A stretch of DNA of 5,483 bases from Candidatus Omnitrophota bacterium (GTDB lineage: Bacteria; Omnitrophota; Gorgyraeia; Aquiviventales; Aquiviventaceae). Each line of letters begins with the position of its first letter. Within the stretch, counting starts at the first letter, position 1. The notes beneath the pieces are model-generated. The model worked only from the letters and a program-made list of their open reading frames with translations, did no database searches and had not been told where the DNA came from. A program made the translations under genes and the position numbers. Below are positions 1-5,145 of the stretch, in pieces. Location: NCBI GenBank assembly GCA_016206725.1, contig JACQRA010000086.1, positions 1-5,483 on the forward strand. The letters are read 5' to 3'.

Positions 1-1
1 C

Positions 2-1891
2 CGCGGAAGCCTTCGGGTCCGCGCCAAGATTCAAACCGAGCAGCTCAAGGGCAACCGTCAGGCGATCGTCATCACGGAGCTGCCCTACCAGGTCAACAAA
101 GCGAACCTCATCGAGGCCATCGCCAAGCTGGTTCAAGGGAAGGACATCGAAGGCATCTCCGATCTGCGCGATGAGTCGGATAAGGACGGCATGCGCGTCG
201 TCATCGAGTTGAAGCGCGACGCGAACGACCAGGTCGTCCTGAATCAGCTCTACAAGCACACGCAGATGGAGACAACCTTCGGCGTCATCATGCTGGCACT
301 GGTGGATGGCCGGCCTCGCGTGCTGGGACTGAAGCAACTCCTGCAAGTCTTCATTGACCATCGCAAGGACGTGGTCATCCGTCGGACGAAGTTCGAGTTG
401 GCCAAAGCCCAGGAGCGGGCGCATATCCTGGAAGGCTTGAAGAAAGCCTTGTCGCATCTCGATGCCATCATCAAGACGATCAGGCAATCCAAGAGCCCGC
501 AGGAGGCGAGGGAGGCGCTCGTCAAGAAATTCGACTTCAGCGAACGGCAAGCGCAGGCCATTTTGGAAATGCAATTGCAGCGCCTCACTGCGCTGGAGCG
601 CGACAAGCTTGAGGCGGAATATCTTGAGCTCATCAAGAAAATCGCGTACTACGAGGCATTGCTCAAGAGCGAGCGCAAAATCCTTGAGCTGATCAAAGAA
701 GAACTGCAGGAGATCAAGACCAAATACAGCGATGAGCGGCGGACGGAAATCGTCGGAGAGATTCAGGACCTGAAGATCGAAGACCTCATCGCGGAAGAGG
801 ACGTTGTCATCACGATCAGCCACCGAGGCTACATCAAGCGCCTGCCGGTGTCGGCCTACCGCAAACAGCGCCGGGGCGGGGTGGGGGTGACGGCGGTGGA
901 GTCGAGCGAGGAGGACTTTGCGCAAGACCTGTTCGTCGCCTCGACGCACGAGACGCTGATGTTCTTCACCAATCAAGGCCGCTGCTACTGGCTCAAGGTG
1001 CATGAGGTGCCGCAGGCCAGCCGCTACGCGCGCGGCACCGCGCTGATCAACCTCATCTCGCTGCAGAAGGATGAGGAGGTGCGCGCCTACGTATCGGTCA
1101 AGGCGTTCGATCCGAACCAATTCCTAGTGATGGCCACCCGGCAGGGCACCGTCAAAAAAACCAAGCTGGAAGCCTACTCCAACCCGCGCAAGGCGGGCAT
1201 CATCGCCATCACGCTGGATTCGGGCGATGAGCTCATCGAGGCGAGGATCGTCAGCCCCAAGCAGGAGCTGTCGCTGATCACGACGCAAGGCAAGGCGATC
1301 CGGTTCCCGGAGGAGCAGCTGCGCGAGGTGGGCCGCTCGGCGAGAGGCGTGCGTGGCATTCGGCTGGGCAAGGCCGATGAGGTCGTGTCGATGGCGATCA
1401 TCGATCCGAAGGGCACGCTGCTGACCGTGACGCGCCTGGGTTTCAGCAAGCGCACCCCGACGGAGGAGTATCGGGTGCAGAGCCGCGGGGGCAAAGGCAT
1501 CATCAACATCAGCGTGACGAAGAAAAACGGCGAGGTGGTCGGCGCCAAGATGGTGACGGATCGCGATGAGATCATGCTGATCTCCCAGGAAGGCATGATG
1601 GTGCGCTGCGCGGTGAAAGATGTGCGCTCGACCGGCCGCGCCGCGCAGGGCGTGCGGCTGATCAACATCAAGGGCAAGGACGTCGTCGCCTCCATCGCCC
1701 GCGTGGCCCCACATGACGAAGAAGAGGTCGACAAAACGCTCGAGACGCCCGCACAAGCAGCTCCTGAAGCAGAGACTCCGAAGACCGAAGAAGCGCCCGC
1801 GCCACAGCCCAAGCCGCCGAAAGCGGTTGCGAAACCAAAGGCGCCAGCGGCCAAGGCAAAGGCTTCGTCGAAGGTCAAACGAAAAAAATAA
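2..1891 (+). CDS. gyrA: DNA gyrase subunit A, C-terminal 629 residues (5' end outside window)
   Basis: Subunit A of the type IIA topoisomerase that introduces negative supercoils with GyrB. The frame is open from the window edge, so the start, QRDR and active-site Tyr lie upstream. Numbering visible residues from 1, the core motif ELPYQVNKANLIEAIAKL is at about 26-43, followed by GISDLRDESDKDGMR. A coiled-coil tower with QAQAILEMQLQRLTALE comes next. The C-terminal pinwheel begins near 265 (EDVVITISHRGYIKR) and shows six repeated blades. Blade 1 carries the canonical GyrA box QRRGGVG (289-295, bases 866-886), which favours GyrA over ParC. Blade 5 has a second, box-like QSRGGKG. The insertion found before QAQAIL in E. 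coli GyrA is absent. From about 572 the tail runs acidic (DEEEVDKTLE), then Pro/Ala/Glu, then Lys/Pro/Ala-rich, ending KVKRKK. Family assignment is clear from the sequence; the role of the tail is unknown. Confidence 0.97.
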   Translation, partial: RGSLRVRAKIQTEQLKGNRQAIVITELPYQVNKANLIEAIAKLVQGKDIEGISDLRDESDKDGMRVVIELKRDANDQVVLNQLYKHTQMETTFGVIMLALVDGRPRVLGLKQLLQVFIDHRKDVVIRRTKFELAKAQERAHILEGLKKALSHLDAIIKTIRQSKSPQEAREALVKKFDFSERQAQAILEMQLQRLTALERDKLEAEYLELIKKIAYYEALLKSERKILELIKEELQEIKTKYSDERRTEIVGEIQDLKIEDLIAEEDVVITISHRGYIKRLPVSAYRKQRRGGVGVTAVESSEEDFAQDLFVASTHETLMFFTNQGRCYWLKVHEVPQASRYARGTALINLISLQKDEEVRAYVSVKAFDPNQFLVMATRQGTVKKTKLEAYSNPRKAGIIAITLDSGDELIEARIVSPKQELSLITTQGKAIRFPEEQLREVGRSARGVRGIRLGKADEVVSMAIIDPKGTLLTVTRLGFSKRTPTEEYRVQSRGGKGIINISVTKKNGEVVGAKMVTDRDEIMLISQEGMMVRCAVKDVRSTGRAAQGVRLINIKGKDVVASIARVAPHDEEEVDKTLETPAQAAPEAETPKTEEAPAPQPKPPKAVAKPKAPAAKAKASSKVKRKK

Positions 1892-1895
1892 CTCC

Positions 1896-1938
1896 GTCCC
1901 CGTCGTCTAGTGGCGAGGACACCCCGCCGGGGACACCA
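1896..1938 (+). pseudogene. Internally deleted tRNA-Glu-like remnant with encoded CCA
   Basis: Four bases after the gyrA stop, GTCCCCG (1896-1902) is followed by TC, then a D-arm GTCT-AGTGGCGA-GGAC (1905-1920). After only seven bases comes CGGGGAC (1928-1934), which pairs fully with the acceptor strand, then discriminator A and CCA (1936-1938). The anticodon loop, variable loop and T-arm are missing. The first 26 bases match the intact tRNA-Glu at 1998 at 22 positions, so it is a diverged relative rather than a recent copy. The junction sequence CCCGCC (1923-1928) could be the end of an anticodon-stem strand fused to the end of a T-stem strand, as expected if a deletion occurred between short direct repeats. 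What is seen is the sequence and pairing; deletion of a former tRNA-Glu is inference. It could still act as an RNase P or nuclease signal at the gyrA mRNA 3' end. Confidence 0.65.
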
Positions 1939-1949
1939 GGGAGAGACGT

Positions 1950-1977
1950 TTGAACAGTCATTGATCATGAACATAAG
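1950..1977 (+). promoter_or_regulatory. Possible sigma-70-type promoter for tRNA-Glu
   Basis: TTGAAC (1950-1955) and CATAAG (1972-1977) are separated by 16 bp and each match the consensus hexamers at four of six positions. They lie in a distinctly AT-rich stretch within GC-rich DNA, upstream of the tRNA. The predicted start near 1984 would fall inside the left arm of the inverted repeat, so a transcript from here could not form the complete flanking stem. This is weak evidence; read-through from gyrA is an alternative source of the tRNA. Confidence 0.25.
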
Positions 1978-1979
1978 TG

Positions 1980-1994
1980 GCCGCGCCGGCTTTT
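1980..1994 (+). terminator. Weak terminator-like hairpin before tRNA-Glu
   Basis: GCCG (1980-1983) pairs with CGGC (1987-1990) around a CGC loop and is followed by TTTTG. Four GC pairs with a short T-run is below a convincing intrinsic terminator. It uses bases that also form the larger stem around the tRNA, so the two structures exclude each other. It could attenuate read-through from gyrA, but this is a guess. Confidence 0.2.
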
Positions 1995-1997
1995 GTT

Positions 1998-2069
1998 GTC
2001 CCCATCGTCTAACGGCTAGGACAACAGCCTTTCGAGCTGTCGGCGGGGGTTCGATTCCCCCTGGGGACA
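1998..2069 (+). tRNA. tRNA-Glu, anticodon TTC (UUC)
   Basis: A complete 72-nt cloverleaf can be drawn by hand. The acceptor stem is GTCCCCA/TGGGGAC with 7 pairs. The D-stem is GTCT/GGAC around an 8-base loop. The anticodon stem is ACAGC/GCTGT with loop CTTTCGA, placing anticodon TTC at 2031-2033. The variable loop is CGGC, and the T-arm is GGGGG-TTCGATT-CCCCC. The discriminator base is A (2069). CCA is not encoded, since the next bases are CGC, so a CCA-adding enzyme is needed. It decodes GAA and, by wobble, GAG. Position 37 is G, whereas E. coli tRNA-Glu has A. The gene lies inside an inverted repeat and 32 bases before nagA, so it may be co-transcribed with that gene. Confidence 0.96.
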
Positions 2070-2101
2070 CGCTCGCTTCGCTGGCGCGGCCACTTCAATA
2101 A

Positions 2102-3199
2102 ATGTCGAGCGGGATAACGTGGCTGGTCGGCGGGACGGTGGTCACACCGTCGCGGCTTGCACAGGGCAGCGTCGCTATTCGTGACGGTCGGATCGTTGAG
2201 GTGCGGCGCAGCGCCTCGGTCAGAGGCGGCAAGCGCCTCAACGTCAAGGGACAGTACGTCGCGCCGGGGCTGATCGACTTGCATGTCTGGGGCGAACCCA
2301 AGCGGGTATCGGCCCAGGAAGCCAAAACCGGCACGACGGCGTTTCTCCATGCCGTCGGTCCTGAGTCCCCGCAAGGATTGATCGGTCGGCTGCTTCAGAT
2401 CGAGCAGCAACAGGCGCAGTGTCGCGGGGCGGCGTGCCTGGGCCTCCATCTTGAGGGGCCGTTTCTCAATCCGCTGAGGGCCGGGGCGCTCGCCAGTCGG
2501 TGGCTGCGTCCTCCGACCAGGCGAGAGCTTCATCAGTTGCTTGAACATGCGGATGGCAAGCTGCGGCTGCTCACCCTTGCGCCGGAGATGCCCGGCGGCC
2601 TTGAAACAGTGGATCGTTTCGCGCGCCGCGGCATCGCCGTGTCGCTGGGGCATACCGATGCCAGCGCTGCGTTGGCACAACAAGCGGTGGAATTGGGCGC
2701 ACATCTCGTGACGCACGCCTTCAACGGCATGCGGGCGTTTCACCATCGCGATCCAGGCCTCGTGGGCGAGGCGCTGACGAATGATCGGGTGTCGGCGATG
2801 GCGATTCTCGACGGCGTCCACATCGATCCCTATGCGTTTCGGCTGCTCGTCAAATGCAAAGGGGCCGAGCGGGTCATTCTGACAACCGATTCGATCCGTC
2901 ACCATCATGAAGAGTGGGGAGCCAAGCTGGTTGGCGGGACGTACCGATTGCAAAGCGGGACGATGGCTGGCAGCAAGCTGACGATGATGCAAGCGGTGCA
3001 GAACGCGGTGGCCTTCGGGCGCGTCTCGTTGCCTGAGGCGGTTCGGATGGCCAGCCTCAATCCTGCGCGAGCCATCGGAGAAGAGAAACGCCGTGGCTCG
3101 ATTGAAGTCGGCAAGATCGCCGACCTCGTCGTCTTCGACGATCAGTTTCGTGTCTCCATGACCCTCGTCAACGGCGATATCGTCTACAGGAAATCATAA
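2102..3199 (+). CDS. nagA: N-acetylglucosamine-6-phosphate deacetylase-like amidohydrolase
   Basis: Predicted cytoplasmic TIM-barrel amidohydrolase, 365 aa, near the usual NagA length. The family removes acetate from GlcNAc-6-P to give GlcN-6-P. Motifs in order: GLIDLHVWG (57-64), GLHLEGPF (114-121, metal-ligand Glu118), SLGHTDA (His184), THAFNG (His205, Asn208), HHRDPG (214-219, phosphate-contact Arg216), DGVH (His240), TTDS (catalytic Asp263), GTMAGSKLTM (286-295) and the C-terminal SLNPARAIG plus GSIEVGKIADLVVFD. There are two departures. The family HxH or QxN pair reads His61-Val-Trp63, and the Gly-Ala-His usually following LEGPF reads Gly-Ala-Leu130. The start is fixed because TAA (2099-2101) lies in frame directly upstream. 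No Shine-Dalgarno is visible. The stop overlaps the glmS start, indicating co-translation. Family membership is clear; the exact substrate is less certain because of the altered motifs. Confidence 0.85.
   Translation: MSSGITWLVGGTVVTPSRLAQGSVAIRDGRIVEVRRSASVRGGKRLNVKGQYVAPGLIDLHVWGEPKRVSAQEAKTGTTAFLHAVGPESPQGLIGRLLQIEQQQAQCRGAACLGLHLEGPFLNPLRAGALASRWLRPPTRRELHQLLEHADGKLRLLTLAPEMPGGLETVDRFARRGIAVSLGHTDASAALAQQAVELGAHLVTHAFNGMRAFHHRDPGLVGEALTNDRVSAMAILDGVHIDPYAFRLLVKCKGAERVILTTDSIRHHHEEWGAKLVGGTYRLQSGTMAGSKLTMMQAVQNAVAFGRVSLPEAVRMASLNPARAIGEEKRRGSIEVGKIADLVVFDDQFRVSMTLVNGDIVYRKS
3188..3193 (+). promoter_or_regulatory. Shine-Dalgarno of glmS inside nagA
   Basis: AGGAAA lies 5 bases before the glmS ATG, within the last codons of nagA. 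With the TAATG stop-start overlap at 3197-3201, this is the usual layout for translational coupling. Confidence 0.6.
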
Positions 3200-5037
3200 T
3201 GTGCGGAATTATCGGTTACATCGGGAAACCCCCTGTGGTCGAGACGTTGCTCGACGGGCTCAGTCGCTTGGAGTATCGTGGGTATGACTCTGCCGGCATC
3301 GCGGTGCTGAATGGAAATGGGATTCGTGTGTACAAGCGGGCCGGCAAGGTAAAGGACCTTCGCGCCACACTTCAACATCAGTCGCTTGACGGACATGTGG
3401 GCATTTCACATTGCCGCTGGGCGACCCACGGCGTCCCCTCAGACATTAACGCCCATCCGCATGTGGATTGCCGCGGGCAACTTGCGCTCGTGCACAACGG
3501 GATCATCGAGAACTACGCGGAGCTGAAAGCGAAGCTCCTCTCTCAGGGGCATCGGTTCCAATCACAGACAGACACCGAAGTGATCGCCCACTTGGTCGAG
3601 GAACATGCTAAGAGGCTTTCGCTGGGCGAGGCGTTCCGTAAAGCCCTGCAAGAACTGAGGGGTTCCTACGCGCTTGCGCTGGTGGCCACCAGCGACCCCA
3701 ACCATGTGTATGGGGCGCGGTGCGGCAGTCCGCTGATCGTCGGGGTGGGCAAGGGCGAGATGTTTCTTGCCAGCGATGTGCCGGCCGTGTTGGCCAAGAC
3801 CCGTCGGGTCATCTACCTCAACGATCAAGAAGTGATCGAGATGTCCTCCTCAGGCGTTCAGATCATGACGCTTGAGGGCAAACCCATCAAGCGCAAGCCT
3901 TCGCAGGTGACGTGGAACCTGGCCTCAGCCCAGAAAGAAGGCTACGACCATTTCATGCTGAAGGAAATCCACGAACAGCCCAACGCGGTTGAGCAAACCT
4001 TATTCAATCGGCTCGCCTCAACGGCTCCCCAGATCACCTTTGATCGGCGCACCACGACGTTGCTGAATCGTCTCAGTCCCGATGAGCGTATCGTGATTTT
4101 GGCCTGCGGCACGGCCTATCACGCGGGCATGGTCGGCGAGTATATGCTCGAAGAGTTCGCCAAGATTCCGGTTGACGTTGATTTGGCGAGTGAGTTTCGG
4201 TATCGCGGCATTCCGGTGGATCCCAACACGACGGTGCTGGCGATCACCCAATCCGGTGAGACCGCGGATACATTGGCGGGAGTCCGATTGGCGAAATCAC
4301 AGGGCGCCAAAATTCTCTCAATTTGTAACGTCATGGGCTCTTCCATTGCGCGGGAATCCGACGCGGTGATCTACACGCACGCTGGGCCGGAAATTGCCGT
4401 GGCCTCCACCAAGGCCTATACGTCGCAACTCACCGCGCTCTATCTCTTGACGCTGTACTTAGCCAAATCGCACGGCGCGCTCGATCCAAAGCGGTGGCAA
4501 GAGCTGGCCGAGGGATTGTGTCGGCTGCCGGAGCTGATCGAGAAGGCGCTCTCGACGGAACGTGCCATCAAGCTGATCGCCAGGCGGTATGCGTCGGCGC
4601 GCGACTTCTACTACCTCGGACGACGGTACAACTTCCCCAGCGCGATGGAAGGGGCCTTGAAGCTCAAAGAGATTTGTCCGACGATTCACGCGGAAGGCTA
4701 CGCCGCCGGTGAGATGAAGCACGGGCCGATTTCGCTCATCCGCAAGGGCTGGCCGGTTGTCTTTCTCGCCACCGATTCGCCGGTGTATGAGAAAGTCATC
4801 TCGAACATCGAGGAAGTCCGCGCGCGAAAAGGCGAGTGCATCGTCATCGCCTCGGAAGGCAACAAGACGATCAGGCGCCACGCGGACGCGCTGATCGCCG
4901 TGCCGAAAACCGAAGAGCTATTCTCACCGGTCATCGTCGCCGTGCCACTGCAACTCTTGGCCTACCACATCGCGAAGTTGAACAAGTGCGATATAGACCA
5001 ACCTCCCAACTTAGCAAAGAGCGTGACTGTCGAATGA
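3199..5037 (+). CDS. glmS: Glutamine--fructose-6-phosphate aminotransferase (isomerizing)
   Basis: Cytoplasmic enzyme that converts fructose-6-P and glutamine to glucosamine-6-P and glutamate, the first committed step to UDP-GlcNAc. At 612 aa it has the normal length. The N-terminal class II glutaminase begins MCGIIGYIG, with Cys2 as nucleophile after Met removal. It also has CRWATHG (72-78), HNG (99-101) and TDTE (124-127). Two SIS isomerase domains follow, with LACGTAYHAG (301-310), ITQSGETADT (349-358), STKAYTSQ (403-410), LKEICPTIHAEGYAAGEMKHGP (Glu491, His508) and the C-terminal NLAKSVTVE with catalytic Lys607. All key residues are present. The start shares one base with the nagA stop (TAATG). 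No glmS ribozyme could fit upstream, since nagA abuts it. The terminal codons (ATA, TTA, GCA) are more AT-rich than those of the orphan duplicate tail downstream, hinting at a different origin. Confidence 0.98.
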   Translation: MCGIIGYIGKPPVVETLLDGLSRLEYRGYDSAGIAVLNGNGIRVYKRAGKVKDLRATLQHQSLDGHVGISHCRWATHGVPSDINAHPHVDCRGQLALVHNGIIENYAELKAKLLSQGHRFQSQTDTEVIAHLVEEHAKRLSLGEAFRKALQELRGSYALALVATSDPNHVYGARCGSPLIVGVGKGEMFLASDVPAVLAKTRRVIYLNDQEVIEMSSSGVQIMTLEGKPIKRKPSQVTWNLASAQKEGYDHFMLKEIHEQPNAVEQTLFNRLASTAPQITFDRRTTTLLNRLSPDERIVILACGTAYHAGMVGEYMLEEFAKIPVDVDLASEFRYRGIPVDPNTTVLAITQSGETADTLAGVRLAKSQGAKILSICNVMGSSIARESDAVIYTHAGPEIAVASTKAYTSQLTALYLLTLYLAKSHGALDPKRWQELAEGLCRLPELIEKALSTERAIKLIARRYASARDFYYLGRRYNFPSAMEGALKLKEICPTIHAEGYAAGEMKHGPISLIRKGWPVVFLATDSPVYEKVISNIEEVRARKGECIVIASEGNKTIRRHADALIAVPKTEELFSPVIVAVPLQLLAYHIAKLNKCDIDQPPNLAKSVTVE

Positions 5038-5057
5038 CGATGCGGTGGCGACATCGA

Positions 5058-5107
5058 TCCCTCGACTCGTCCCTCGGCAAGCTCAGGTCTCGCTCGGGAC
5101 TTCGCCA
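5058..5107 (+). repeat. REP-like GC-rich intergenic sequence
   Basis: The spacer between glmS and rsmI contains TCCCTCG twice (5058-5064, 5070-5076). It then has CGGCAAGCTCAGG (5075-5087), which resembles the core of REP-type palindromes common in bacterial intergenic DNA (CCCTTCGACAAGCTCAGGG type, from memory). GTCCC (5069-5073) can pair with GGGAC (5096-5100). An outer stem TGGCGA (5046-5051) / TCGCCA (5102-5107) could enclose it. No T-run follows, so it is not an intrinsic terminator. Only one copy is in the window, so repetitive status is inferred. Confidence 0.4.
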
Positions 5108-5143
5108 GCCCTCAACCTCGCCAAAAGCGTGACCGTGGAGTAG
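5104..5143 (+). pseudogene. Orphan 3' end of a second glmS allele
   Basis: Bases 5114-5143 encode NLAKSVTVE followed by TAG, identical in protein to the last nine residues of the complete GlmS ending 106 bp upstream. Six of the nine codons differ, every difference is silent, and the stop differs too (TAG versus TGA). Just upstream, CAG-CCC-TC (5106-5113) matches the preceding Gln-Pro-Pro codons if one base has been lost. The segment has no start and lies in a different frame (+1) from the intact gene. The silent divergence argues against a recent tandem duplication. It looks like the surviving tail of an older or foreign glmS allele. Its final codons GTG-GAG double as the Shine-Dalgarno of rsmI, which may explain why it persists. 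Chance matching of nine residues plus a stop is very unlikely; the history is inference. Confidence 0.7.
5137..5140 (+). promoter_or_regulatory. Shine-Dalgarno supporting the TTG start of rsmI
   Basis: GGAG lies 5 bases before TTG at 5146. It falls in the last codons of the orphan glmS tail. It is the only good ribosome binding site near the rsmI reading frame and fixes the non-ATG start. Confidence 0.65.
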
Positions 5144-5145
5144 CC

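Larger units (their letters stand above)
1975..2095 (+). repeat. Inverted repeat enclosing tRNA-Glu (putative processing stem)
   Basis: AAGTGGCCGCGCC at 1975-1987 is exactly complementary to GGCGCGGCCACTT at 2083-2095, giving 13 perfect pairs. The pairing continues inward with G1988·T2082 (wobble), G1989-C2081 and C1990-G2080, for 16 positions in all. The loop contains the whole tRNA-Glu, with 7 bases between the stem and the tRNA 5' end and 10 bases on the 3' side. In a read-through transcript this would clamp the tRNA leader to its trailer, much as rRNA-flanking stems do for RNase III; that role is inferred. The left arm can instead form a small hairpin (1980-1990) followed by TTTT. Confidence 0.7.

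Noticed and set aside
1124..1756. A 210-codon His/Arg/Asp-rich minus-strand open frame
   Set aside because: It is an antisense shadow of the GyrA pinwheel with a composition typical of reversed GC-rich codons. It has no ribosome binding site or recognisable domain.
1921..1934. Intrinsic terminator for gyrA from CCCC/GGGG pairing (1922-1925 with 1929-1932)
   Set aside because: The stem is short with a 3-base loop and no T-run follows; the bases are better explained by the tRNA-like acceptor pairing.
1896..1938. Phage or island attachment site made from a tRNA fragment
   Set aside because: Attachment-site remnants usually copy a contiguous 3' part of the tRNA including the T-arm, which is missing here. 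No integrase or foreign island lies nearby in the window.
1174..2070. A 298-codon minus-strand open frame over gyrA and the tRNA
   Set aside because: It starts with MSPGGIEPPPTA, the standard artefact of an antisense tRNA, and then mirrors gyrA codons. High GC makes such frames common.
1975..2095. A small mobile cassette with terminal inverted repeats carrying tRNA-Glu
   Set aside because: The flanks (GAACAT before, CAATAA after) show no target-site duplication, and there is no recombinase. A processing stem explains the repeat better.
1910..2101. A 63-codon plus-strand open frame across the gyrA-nagA spacer
   Set aside because: It runs straight through the intact tRNA-Glu, and its sequence is explained by tRNA and repeat arms rather than by a protein.
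2009..2992. A 327-codon open frame on the minus strand across tRNA-Glu and nagA
   Set aside because: It lies antisense to a clear nagA and to a tRNA. Its C-terminal residues (RVPRGNRTPAD-like) are the familiar false peptide from reading a tRNA backwards. No family motif is visible.
3100..3199. glmS self-cleaving ribozyme upstream of glmS
   Set aside because: The region is nagA coding sequence up to the base that overlaps the glmS start, leaving no leader to hold a ribozyme.
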